DNA of 64,000 nucleotides from Rhizobium aethiopicum (GTDB lineage: Bacteria > Pseudomonadota > Alphaproteobacteria > Rhizobiales > Rhizobiaceae), in contig NZ_FMAJ01000011.1 of the NCBI RefSeq assembly GCF_900094625.1, positions 1 through 64,000 of the forward strand, in the 5' to 3' direction. Shown here piece by piece: positions 8,119 through 15,803 of the stretch. The translations under genes were made by a program, and so were the position numbers. Within the stretch, counting starts at the first letter, position 1; the number at the start of each line of letters is the position of its first letter. Below the pieces are notes generated by a model. It did no database searches. It was not told the DNA's origin and was given only the letters and a program-made list of their open reading frames with translations.

Positions 8119-10425
8119 ATGGCTGATGATCGCAAGACAACCGTCCAGACGCCGCTCGGATCCGAAGCGCTGACCTTCACGCATCTCATCGGCCGTGATG
8201 GGGTCAGCCGGTGTTTTGCGTTCACTATCGGCTTCATCAGTTCCGACGAGAATGTCGACGCACTGAAGTTGCTCGGAAAGCCCTTGTCGGTAGAAGGAGA
8301 AAGCGGAGACAAGAAACGCTGGTTCAGCGGGCTGGTCACCGATTTTCGCCTGACGCGCATCGAAGAGAGGTTTGCCTACTACGAGGCGGAGGTGCGGCCT
8401 TGGCTTTGGCTGCTCGGCAACAGCACCGATTGCCGTATCTTCCAGAATATGAGCGTCGTCGAAATCGTCGAGAAGATATTCTCGAAATACAAGGCGGCTA
8501 AATTCGAGAAGCGGTTGCAGGGTTCCTACGAGGCTCGGGAATACTGCGTGCAATATGACGAAACCGATCTCGACTTCGTGCAGCGGCTGCTCGAGCACGA
8601 AGGCATCATGTATTTCTTCGAGTATGATGAGGGCGAACACACACTCGTGCTTGCCGATGCCATGAACAAGCTGAAGCCTGCACCAGGCTATGGCAGCGTC
8701 AAGTTCCGGGCCGAGGGCGATCCCGTGCGCCGGGATGAGGAATACATGACAGACTGGGTCGCGACCAGTTCCGTCCTTCCCGGCACCTTCGCCCATACGG
8801 ACTATGACTTCACCAAGCCCGGCGCCGACCTCATGGCGCAATCGGCGCAACCCTTCTCTCACGCGGAGGCACAGGGCGAACATTACCGCCATCCCGGTGC
8901 GCATCTGACGGTCGGTCGCGGTGATGCAGTGGCTGTCGTGCGGCGGGAGGAAATACAGGCGGCGCATCAACGGATCACTGCCGGCGGCACAGTGCGGGGT
9001 CTGGCTTCCGGCTGCACTTTCAAGCTCGAGAATTTCCCGCGCAAGGACCAGAACGCGGAATATGTCGTGCTGCGCGCCGACTATCGTTTGTTCGATCCGG
9101 GGTACCGGCCCGCGGCCCATGCGGAGGAAGAAACCTTTCGAGCCACATTCCAGGTGGCTCCGACCTCCATCAGTTATCGGCCGCCTCGCAACACGATCCG
9201 GCCGATCATGCGCGGGCCGCAGACTGCGACCGTGGTCGGCCCCGCGGGCGAAGAGATCTTCACCGACAAATATGCACGCGTGAAAGTGCAGTTCCACTGG
9301 GACCGTCTCGGCAAGAAGGACCAGAACAGTTCATGTTTCGTGCGCGTCTCGCAGACCTGGAGCGGTGCGGGCTGGGGGTTTATTCAGATCCCCCGTATCG
9401 GTCAGGAAGTGATCGTCGATTTTCTCGAGGGTGATCCCGACCGGCCGATCATCACCGGCAGAGTCTATAACGGCAAGGAAATGCCACCCTACGAGCTGCC
9501 TGGACATGCCACCCAATCCGGGTTGAAGACGAATTCCTCTCCTGGCGGGGGCGGCTGGAACGAGTTGCGTTTCGAAGACAAGGCCGGATCGGAGGAGGTC
9601 TATTTTCAGGCGCAGAAGGACCACAACCTCCTGGTCAAACACGATCGCAGCAAGCTCGTCCAACACGACCAGTCGGATCGCATCGACAACAACGCCAAGC
9701 ACTCCGTCGGCGTGAACCTCGACGAGGATGTCGGCAACAACAAGACGAACAAGGTGGGTGTCGACCGCACCGTCAATATTGGATCGAACGATACCGAGAC
9801 GGTGGGGGTCAATCGATCTCTGACGGTCGGCGCCAACGAGACGATCAGTATAGGCTCAAACTCGACGGAAACCATCGGTGCCAGTCATACCCAGACTGTC
9901 GCAATCGTCCAGACGGTGACGGTTGGCGCGGCACGCGTCGATACCGTCGGCGGGCCGGAGACACGATCGGTCGGCGCGACGCAATCGAACACGATCGGCG
10001 CGTCCCGTTCCGTCAGCGTCGGTGCCGGCCAGAGCCACGAAGTGGGCTCCTCCGACAGCTGGAATATCGGTTCCGACCAGAGCGTGTCGATCGGCGGTGG
10101 GCAGACGAGCAGCATTGGCAAGGCGCGTAGCGCCAAGATTGGCGATGACGATTCGACGGAGATCGGCGGCAGTCGGGCGGTGAAAGTCGCCAAAGGCAGC
10201 CTTGTTGAAATAGGTGAAGACGGAGCGATCAAGATCGGAAAGGATCTACTGATCGAAGCAGGAGACTCGGTCGTCATCAAGTGCGGCTCGGCAAGCATCG
10301 CAATGAAGAAGGACGGCACGATCGCGATCGAAGGCAAGGATATTTCGATTAACGCCTCGGGCAAATTTAACGGCAAGGCTTCGGGAGAGGTCACGTGGAA
10401 GGGCAGCAAGATCAATCAGAATTGA
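8119..10425 (+). CDS. vgrG: T6SS spike protein VgrG
   Basis: A 768-residue VgrG (TssI), which forms the trimeric spike at the tip of the Hcp tube. Residues 1-370 are the gp27-like part (phage late-control D fold, including YDETDLDFVQRLLEHEGI). About 375-480 is the gp5 OB-fold (KVQFHWDRLGKKDQNSSC, IPRIGQEVIVDFLEGDPDRP). About 490-768 is a long beta-helix with short Gly/Thr/Val repeats. There is no added enzymatic domain, so it is a structural VgrG that carries cargo non-covalently. It heads a three-gene + strand operon that meets the T6SS effector operon tail to tail. Confidence 0.95.
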   Translation: MADDRKTTVQTPLGSEALTFTHLIGRDGVSRCFAFTIGFISSDENVDALKLLGKPLSVEGESGDKKRWFSGLVTDFRLTRIEERFAYYEAEVRPWLWLLGNSTDCRIFQNMSVVEIVEKIFSKYKAAKFEKRLQGSYEAREYCVQYDETDLDFVQRLLEHEGIMYFFEYDEGEHTLVLADAMNKLKPAPGYGSVKFRAEGDPVRRDEEYMTDWVATSSVLPGTFAHTDYDFTKPGADLMAQSAQPFSHAEAQGEHYRHPGAHLTVGRGDAVAVVRREEIQAAHQRITAGGTVRGLASGCTFKLENFPRKDQNAEYVVLRADYRLFDPGYRPAAHAEEETFRATFQVAPTSISYRPPRNTIRPIMRGPQTATVVGPAGEEIFTDKYARVKVQFHWDRLGKKDQNSSCFVRVSQTWSGAGWGFIQIPRIGQEVIVDFLEGDPDRPIITGRVYNGKEMPPYELPGHATQSGLKTNSSPGGGGWNELRFEDKAGSEEVYFQAQKDHNLLVKHDRSKLVQHDQSDRIDNNAKHSVGVNLDEDVGNNKTNKVGVDRTVNIGSNDTETVGVNRSLTVGANETISIGSNSTETIGASHTQTVAIVQTVTVGAARVDTVGGPETRSVGATQSNTIGASRSVSVGAGQSHEVGSSDSWNIGSDQSVSIGGGQTSSIGKARSAKIGDDDSTEIGGSRAVKVAKGSLVEIGEDGAIKIGKDLLIEAGDSVVIKCGSASIAMKKDGTIAIEGKDISINASGKFNGKASGEVTWKGSKINQN
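9700..10260 (+). repeat. Short imperfect repeats coding the VgrG beta-helix
   Basis: This stretch encodes about twenty copies of an eight-residue unit of the form [VI]G-x-[NS]-x-[TS]-x-[TSVE], giving an imperfect DNA repeat of about 24 bases. Such repeats build the triple-stranded beta-helix needle of VgrG. They are diverged enough that slippage is probably limited. Confidence 0.7.
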
Positions 10426-10436
10426 GGAAGCATCAT

Positions 10437-10862
10437 ATGTCCGATGTAGTGGAACGTATTGAGGGCGTGGTCATCGGGCTGCTGCTGGGTTTCGATGCAG
10501 GCGTGCCACTGGTCGTCTTTCCCGGCAATCCCGAGGAAGTTGCCGTACGTGCGCGAAGCCTGGCCGAGCTTACCTCCGCGATGGTCGGGGCCGAAGTTGC
10601 GCTGCTCTTCGAAGGCGGCGACGCGTCGCGGCCACTGATCGTTGGCCGAATCATCGATCCCGCCCGCAGGTCTTCGACGCCAACCGTCGTTCGTGACGGC
10701 GAGCGCGTTCAGATCACCGCCGAAGAGCGGATAGAGCTCCGTTGCGGCAAGGCGACGATCATCATGGAAAAGGATGGGCACATCACCATCCGCGGCACCT
10801 ATGTGACGAGCCACGCCAGAGCGGCCAATCGCATCCGTGGTGGATCGGTGAATCTCAACTAA
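10437..10862 (+). CDS. DUF6484 T6SS spike-associated protein
   Basis: A 141-residue protein starting 11 bases after VgrG, with GAGG before the ATG. Residues 5-80 match the DUF6484 type of domain found next to vgrG genes (RIEGVVIGLLLGFDAG, PLIVGRI). Residues 90-141 repeat the tail of the VgrG just upstream: both have [IV]xxxCGxAxIxMxKDGxIxIxG followed by an Asn-ending segment. This suggests a short beta-helix that stacks on or caps the VgrG needle, or an adaptor for a cargo. Overlaps the next start codon by one base. Function inferred from position and domain only. Confidence 0.7.
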   Translation: MSDVVERIEGVVIGLLLGFDAGVPLVVFPGNPEEVAVRARSLAELTSAMVGAEVALLFEGGDASRPLIVGRIIDPARRSSTPTVVRDGERVQITAEERIELRCGKATIIMEKDGHITIRGTYVTSHARAANRIRGGSVNLN

Positions 10863-11206
10863 TGCCAGCCGCACCCGTCCTTCGCGAGATCGTTCGCCAA
10901 CATGCCGAGATGGCGGCGTTTCTATGGACCGTTTACGATTACCACTTGCTTCATCCGGACGAAAATCCGGATATGGACGAAGTGCGTATTACCCGGCTCG
11001 TGGCGCGCCTTGAAGCGCACCTGGACGGATTGCGGGTCGCCGGTGAGGAGGGACGTAAGATAGCACAGGAGCGATACGATGAATTTCCGGAGGCGGGGGA
11101 GTTATTCGTTCTGCGGATGCTGTCGACGAATAATCCAATACCCATCTTCGAATTGCAACTCGACAGGGTCAGGGCTTATCTGGCTCAGAATCTTCCGCGG
11201 GGTTGA
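10862..11206 (+). CDS. Short TIGR02270-like T6SS-linked protein
   Basis: A 114-residue protein whose ATG overlaps the DUF6484 stop (TAATG). It matches the first 100 residues of TIGR02270 proteins: LREIVRQHAEMAAFLW, then LEAHLDGLRVAGEEG, then GELFVLRML. Those family members usually run on for about 300 more residues of HEAT-type helical repeats, which are absent here. The gene ends cleanly with its own stop 14 bases before the convergent stop at 11221. It may be a natural short form or a truncated gene still being translated. TIGR02270 genes sit with vgrG and effectors, so an accessory role in spike loading is likely. Confidence 0.65.
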   Translation: MPAAPVLREIVRQHAEMAAFLWTVYDYHLLHPDENPDMDEVRITRLVARLEAHLDGLRVAGEEGRKIAQERYDEFPEAGELFVLRMLSTNNPIPIFELQLDRVRAYLAQNLPRG

Positions 11207-11220
11207 CCGATAATGTCAGA

Positions 11221-12144
11221 TCATTTTATGAACGTCGTATCGAATGGTTCCGCTTTGTAGCCGCCGCTGTAGGAAAGCTCGATCCCGCGCCAACTCGTTC
11301 CGTCAAACTGGAAAATATACTCACCGCAGGCTGCCGTCAGCCACTCGTTGGCGTTGAGGCGATACGTGTAACCGAGGTTGGCGACCGGCTCGAATGCATT
11401 GGCCGAAAGGACATGCACGCCGAAATCGGAGTCGGCAAAATAGATGTCGCCCCTGAACGAGCATATCGATAGGATATCGCTTTCGATATTTGTTTCGAAC
11501 AGCACGAATTCATCGTCTTTAAGATAGCCAGCAATTCCATGGTCCCCAGCAACCAACACGCGGTCATTCTCTACAAGGACGCAACGGAAATCGGTCCCTA
11601 TCCTGACCTCTATCGGATCCCAGCTTCGTCCTCGCGATTTCAAGATCAGGCCGTTTCCGCCAACCGCGTATAATCGATCCTTTGACAAGCCATGCATGTC
11701 AAAAATTCGGTCTGATGCTTCGACCGTGTCTTGAGACCAGGCGGACGCACCGTCAAATCGCCAGATGTGGCCGTCGTCTCCAAACACAAAATCGGCAAGT
11801 GTGTCGAGCGAATATGCGCCAATGAGAAACGATGACTTTAGAACGTCCGTTCTCCATCCCGAATTCGTGTGAAGTCTCACGACGCCGCCGATTTCGAGCA
11901 ATACATCCCGATGAGTGCGGGTGGAGTGAAATGCCATGGCAAACTCATCGAACGCATCCTCCAGATCCACGCCCATAGAAATCATGGAAATCCGCAGGAT
12001 TGCGACCTCTCCGACTTCTTCGTGCACATCCGACAACTGGCAGGCGACCCGGATATGGTCGCGACCAAGCTCATATGCATTCAGCGCATTGAACGACTGC
12101 ATTTCCGGCGGCAGGTCCACCACCTTTTTGTGAACGGGAGTCAT
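11221..12144 (-). CDS. Beta-propeller-like protein, candidate immunity protein
   Basis: A 307-residue protein. The start MTPVHKKVVDL at 12144 is chosen because its ATG overlaps the stop of the upstream effector gene by one base (TGATG); a longer frame starting at 12279 is inside that gene. The C-terminal 220 residues show several units with the pattern hydrophobic strand - G-DDG or GxxGL - strand - W, as in beta-propellers (FVFGDDGHIWRFDGASAW, VGGNGLILKSRGRSW). No signal peptide. It is the last gene of the T6SS operon, directly after the PAAR-like effector, where immunity genes usually lie. Immunity is inferred from position, not shown. Confidence 0.6.
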   Translation of the reverse strand: MTPVHKKVVDLPPEMQSFNALNAYELGRDHIRVACQLSDVHEEVGEVAILRISMISMGVDLEDAFDEFAMAFHSTRTHRDVLLEIGGVVRLHTNSGWRTDVLKSSFLIGAYSLDTLADFVFGDDGHIWRFDGASAWSQDTVEASDRIFDMHGLSKDRLYAVGGNGLILKSRGRSWDPIEVRIGTDFRCVLVENDRVLVAGDHGIAGYLKDDEFVLFETNIESDILSICSFRGDIYFADSDFGVHVLSANAFEPVANLGYTYRLNANEWLTAACGEYIFQFDGTSWRGIELSYSGGYKAEPFDTTFIK

Positions 12145-13133
12145 CAAGCCCACATCCTTGTCGGGTCCGGGTTTACGTCCCAGGCGATAGGCTGTTGCGC
12201 CGTCTTTGCCGCCGAGTTTTTCGGGTCCTTTTCCTTGACCGCGCGATCGAGATATTCCATGAACAAGGCCCTCAAGCATTCCTGGATGTTCTTCTGTGCC
12301 GCCGGCTTTGGCTTGGCGTTCTTGGCGCGCGGATCGTTGTCGACAACCGCTTTCGTGCAGTCATCTATAACCTGGCTCAGCGTCGGTGTCTTGGTGCGCT
12401 TGCGGATCGCGTCATTGCATTGCCTTGTCTTCAAGTTATGTGGCGACCCCGTTTTGCTGCCAGACCCCTTTCTCCGAAACCCACCACCCGGGCCTTTGGC
12501 ATAAGACGCCATGCAGATACATGGTGCCCCGTTTGTCGTGTAGTTCTCAAATTGCGTTGCGGTCTCGACGCCACGTTCCCATTGCAGATATTCGTTTTGA
12601 ACGAAGTGTTCGGATTCATATCCGTGAGGGCAATCCGCGTCTCGGTGCGTATGGACTTCGAACTCTGCCAGGATCGTAGCACAATCCAGTCTGTTGGGCG
12701 AAAACTTGCAAATTTCAGGCCAAGGGGGAGTCTGCCCCTGGGGGCTCGCATGGTTGTGCGTCGCCAAGTCAGAAAATCGTATGACCGGCTCGCCTTCAAA
12801 TTTCACATCGGGCGACCATTTGTGAAAGTACTTCTTGCCGGTGTTTTGCGATGTGATGATACCCTTTTTCGGGGCGCAGCCGGCTTCGGTGCCGGAGGTC
12901 CGTTTCTCGTCGGATTTGTTTTTGATGTTGACTTCCTTGCCGCCAATCTTGACGGTAGCGGTGCCGTTCTCGGTGTCTGAAGCCATTCCGAAGCTGGGGT
13001 AGGGGATCGGCACCCCAGGGGGGGTTGCCGGCGTCTGCGGTGGCGTGAAGCAGACATCCGGAAAGGCCGCAATCGTCTGGGCGTTGACGGCCTTGCCGGA
13101 AATTTCGAGATTATTGGCAAAGACGTTGGACAT
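12144..13133 (-). CDS. PAAR-like (DUF4150) T6SS effector, possible nuclease
   Basis: A 329-residue protein starting at MSNVFANNLEISGK; its ATG overlaps the previous stop by one base. Residues 1-130 are a DUF4150 PAAR-like domain (FPDVCFTPPQTPATPPG, PIPYPSFGM, KIGGKEVNIKNKS, THNHASPQG), which sharpens the VgrG tip. Residues 145-329 form a separate, Cys-rich domain: Cys at about 142, 151, 168, 205, 207, 239, 259 and 286. Its order EHFVQN (175-180), NGAPCICM (201-208) and PHNLKT (231-236) resembles the H...N...H layout of HNH/endonuclease VII toxins, but I cannot assign a named family. The adaptor upstream and propeller downstream support an effector role. Confidence 0.75.
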   Translation of the reverse strand: MSNVFANNLEISGKAVNAQTIAAFPDVCFTPPQTPATPPGVPIPYPSFGMASDTENGTATVKIGGKEVNIKNKSDEKRTSGTEAGCAPKKGIITSQNTGKKYFHKWSPDVKFEGEPVIRFSDLATHNHASPQGQTPPWPEICKFSPNRLDCATILAEFEVHTHRDADCPHGYESEHFVQNEYLQWERGVETATQFENYTTNGAPCICMASYAKGPGGGFRRKGSGSKTGSPHNLKTRQCNDAIRKRTKTPTLSQVIDDCTKAVVDNDPRAKNAKPKPAAQKNIQECLRALFMEYLDRAVKEKDPKNSAAKTAQQPIAWDVNPDPTRMWA

Positions 13134-14155
13134 CAGCTTTCCTGCGGAACCAAGATCGCGGCGCCGCATGCGCCAGCATCGTTTGATGCCTCGATAAGCA
13201 CCGGCGCCGCCGGCGCGTAACCTTTCCTGGCGCCCATCCATCCCATTCCCAGCATCAATGGCACGACGGCTGCCCCTATATTTCCAAGGGATTCTGCGGG
13301 AGACCACAGATCTTGCGGGTCATGTCGCCCCCGCAGCAGCCGCAAGTTTGCCAGTGCTGTCTGCTTGAACCAGTAGGTTTCTCCGGTGAGATCGGCGATC
13401 CGATAGCCGATCTGGTTCATAGCAATGCCGGTTTCGTCCAGCGCCATCCGGTAGGCCCCTGTCATTCCGTCGCCACGCAACGGGAGATCCGCGCCATTGT
13501 AAATAGAGGCCGGCTCACGTGTGAGGCCGAGGCCGCAGAGCGGAAACTTCCCGCTGAAAGAACGTGAGCACAGGACCGCGGCCGCAGCTTCACCGGGTAT
13601 GAAGCCGTCCGAATTATTCGGTGTCAGAATGCGCTCGGCGCCGAGATAGTGCGATAAGGCGGCTGAAGTCAGATAGCTGTCGACGCCGGCTATCATAACG
13701 AAAGGGGTTGTGTCGCGAGCGAGCAGGCTGCGGGCTTGGTCCAAGGCGACATGGCCGGAGGGCCTGCCATGGGAGATGATGCGCGAATGCGAACCCAATT
13801 CAACCTCGGCGATCTGGCCGATTTGTCGTAACAAAGAAGCACCTTCTTGCAGCGGCCGACCTTGTCGATCCGCCTCTGGAAGGCAGAGGATAAGCGCTGT
13901 CTTGCCGCGCGCTTCGGGAACCTCATCGAAAGCTTCGCATATTGCTGCTGCAGCCATGTGGGCGAGGCGTTTCTCCCCGATCCAATTGCGTGGCATCGGT
14001 ACCGGCGCGCCGATCAACCACTCTCCACCCGGGCCAACAAACTGCGTCTCCTGAAATCCGTCGAGCTTTGCTCGCATCGCGGCACAGGATGATGGTGCAT
14101 CAAGACCGACCGCGGTCACCATGCCGATTGATACAATATCCAGCATGGCGCTCAT
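13133..14155 (-). CDS. Ketosynthase-like protein in T6SS effector operon
   Basis: A 340-residue protein with a beta-ketoacyl synthase/thiolase fold: N-terminal IVSIGMVTAVGLDA, then FVMIAGVDSYLTSAAL, then GFIPGEAAAAVL, then a C-terminal ADLTGETYWFKQTALA and ESLGNIGAA. The catalytic Cys expected about 25-30 residues before the IAGVDS segment is not there (the region reads SHGRPSGHVALDQA), so normal condensation is unlikely. It overlaps the DUF2169 gene by four bases and the effector gene by one. Such KS-like genes occur in some DUF2169-PAAR effector sets. A scaffold, chaperone or acyl-modification role is possible; none is shown. Confidence 0.7.
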   Translation of the reverse strand: MSAMLDIVSIGMVTAVGLDAPSSCAAMRAKLDGFQETQFVGPGGEWLIGAPVPMPRNWIGEKRLAHMAAAAICEAFDEVPEARGKTALILCLPEADRQGRPLQEGASLLRQIGQIAEVELGSHSRIISHGRPSGHVALDQARSLLARDTTPFVMIAGVDSYLTSAALSHYLGAERILTPNNSDGFIPGEAAAAVLCSRSFSGKFPLCGLGLTREPASIYNGADLPLRGDGMTGAYRMALDETGIAMNQIGYRIADLTGETYWFKQTALANLRLLRGRHDPQDLWSPAESLGNIGAAVVPLMLGMGWMGARKGYAPAAPVLIEASNDAGACGAAILVPQES

Positions 14156-15258
14156 GCGGCATCAGCCTCCGCTTCGCGAACCGGCAGGCCAAAGAGGCGG
14201 ATGTAGCGCTTGCCAGCAGCCCTTGCCCTGAGCATGCCCCTTGTCGGCTGGCCAACCCAGCACTCGCTAAAATCGAGGATCGTTCGGTGGATGCGCTGCG
14301 ACACGCGCCAGACCAAAGAGAAGCGCCGATTTTCCAGGTCGAACAAAACAGTATCGGGCAGTATCTCGCTCTCAAGGGCTTTTTCATTGCCCTTGAACAA
14401 GGTGATCGGAAGGCCGGTAGCCGGCAGCCGAAAGCTTTCGCGCCCTGACGGGGTCAGGTTGACGATCACCACATCCTCGCCGCCCTTCGGTAAATCAACC
14501 TGTTGGTCGGGGGGCGCCATCTGGAAATAGCGCTCGTCGAAATCGGGGGGCAGGAACGGAAAGATGTTGTCGATCCAGTTCTGGTCGTAGGTGCCAGCGA
14601 ATTCGATCCTGCCGGGCCAGGCCCGACCGTACGGGCCAAAGCTCATCGGGCGGTAATCGCCGAAGGGTGAGCGTATCTCCTCGCCCGTGGCCTGGGTGTT
14701 GGGCAGCCGCAGACCGGGTATGAGACGTTGATTGCGCGTGCGCGCCCAGCCCGTGCCGAAGGGGTTTTGCCTGTAGCTCGCGGGCAGATCGTCGTCCGGG
14801 TCGAGGCGGTCAGTACCACCCCATGCGCTGTCATAAGAAAAGGGCTGCCTTAGGAACGGCTGCGGGGCGGAGGCAGCAAAGACCGGTCCTAGCGCCCGCC
14901 ACTCCCGATGACCGAGGACGTCGAATACCTTCGACCAGTTTCCGAGCTTTATTCCAACCGTGACGCGTTCGGCTGGTCGCCCGCCCGGAGCATAAGCGCA
15001 TCCATTGGCGACGACGTCACAACGCGGCTTGCGGAATGCAAAATCCGTTTCCCAAAGCGTCGTCGAAAAGCCCGGTTCACCCGTATGTGTGTCGGCCATC
15101 ACCAGCGGCATCTGAATGGATGATTTCCGCACGAGGCCGCCCGGTGCCTCCGGAAAGTCAAAGGTCCCCTTGACGACGACGACGATGTACTCGTGGCCGG
15201 CCTTGTCCATGCCCATCGTGAATTCGGTCGGATAGCCTGTTTGGTTCCAGATCTGCAT
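14152..15258 (-). CDS. DUF2169 effector adaptor
   Basis: A 368-residue DUF2169 protein. The family signature is clear: N-terminal WNQTGYPTEFTMGMDKAG, VVKGTFDFP, and ADTHTGEPGFSTTLWETDF. In Agrobacterium and other bacteria DUF2169 proteins are chaperones/adaptors that load PAAR-linked effectors onto VgrG and are not themselves needed for secretion of other cargo. Here the PAAR-like effector is two genes downstream, in the same overlapping gene chain, so that effector is its likely client. Its start overlaps the TagF stop by one base. Confidence 0.88.
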   Translation of the reverse strand: MQIWNQTGYPTEFTMGMDKAGHEYIVVVVKGTFDFPEAPGGLVRKSSIQMPLVMADTHTGEPGFSTTLWETDFAFRKPRCDVVANGCAYAPGGRPAERVTVGIKLGNWSKVFDVLGHREWRALGPVFAASAPQPFLRQPFSYDSAWGGTDRLDPDDDLPASYRQNPFGTGWARTRNQRLIPGLRLPNTQATGEEIRSPFGDYRPMSFGPYGRAWPGRIEFAGTYDQNWIDNIFPFLPPDFDERYFQMAPPDQQVDLPKGGEDVVIVNLTPSGRESFRLPATGLPITLFKGNEKALESEILPDTVLFDLENRRFSLVWRVSQRIHRTILDFSECWVGQPTRGMLRARAAGKRYIRLFGLPVREAEADAA

Positions 15259-15803
15259 CAGGCGTCACCCTGGGCGCCGGGGAAAAATGGGCCGAGCATC
15301 ATTTCAGGCGCATCGGCATCGATTTCTACCGCCTCGTAACCCCGCGTCCAGAATATCATGCCCCCGACCAGGTCGCCCGATACCTTGATCGCTGGATAAG
15401 GCAAAGCAGCAAGGCATGTTGACAGCCCGTTGCCGTCCATCTTGTTGTCTCTTGCCGATTTCCCTGTCGCTTCCAGTGCATCGAACCAGTCCGCCGCTAC
15501 GCTCGCTATGTCCGCGGCGGCAAGCAACGGCGGTGCAGCGATGGTCAGCGGAAACCGGCGACCGGCACGGTCAGCGCTTGCCATCACTACGCCAGTCATG
15601 GCGCCAAATGTCTCCCCGCCCAGCAGAAACCGCAGGACCGGAGCGTTCTCCATCGGCCCTTGCGAAAATCGGTGAACCAAATGCCGGCTGATCCATCGAT
15701 CCCACTGCCCGACGAAGGAGGCCGGCAGGCGCCGCGTGACGAAATCGCCCATCGCCGGCAGCTTTCCGAAAAATCCGGGCAGGATCAAAGCTGCGTCGGG
15801 CAC
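15258..15803 (-). CDS. tagF: TagF family T6SS regulator
   Basis: A 181-residue protein of the TagF family (type VI secretion-associated protein of the BMA_A0400 type): GFFGKLPAMGDFVTRRLP at the N-terminus, then FLLGGETFG and GRRFPLTIA. TagF represses T6SS after translation in Pseudomonas and Agrobacterium, in Agrobacterium through the FHA protein. The start codon is GTG at 15803, inside the last 19 bases of tssM, so the two are translationally coupled. There is no fused phosphatase domain; the PP2C protein is separate at 37021-37791. Confidence 0.9.
   Translation of the reverse strand: MPDAALILPGFFGKLPAMGDFVTRRLPASFVGQWDRWISRHLVHRFSQGPMENAPVLRFLLGGETFGAMTGVVMASADRAGRRFPLTIAAPPLLAAADIASVAADWFDALEATGKSARDNKMDGNGLSTCLAALPYPAIKVSGDLVGGMIFWTRGYEAVEIDADAPEMMLGPFFPGAQGDA

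Noticed and set aside
8095..9297. 400-codon - strand frame opposite vgrG
   Set aside because: Lies fully within VgrG, no domain, biased composition typical of antisense frames in GC-rich DNA.
9700..10260. VgrG repeats as a CRISPR or tandem-repeat locus
   Set aside because: The repeats are coding, in frame and diverged; they build the VgrG needle. No CRISPR array is seen anywhere in the window.
12144..13133. Naming the effector as a Tde-type (Ntox15) DNase
   Set aside because: Agrobacterium Tde effectors also have DUF2169 and PAAR-type neighbours, but a clear HxxD motif in the right setting could not be found.
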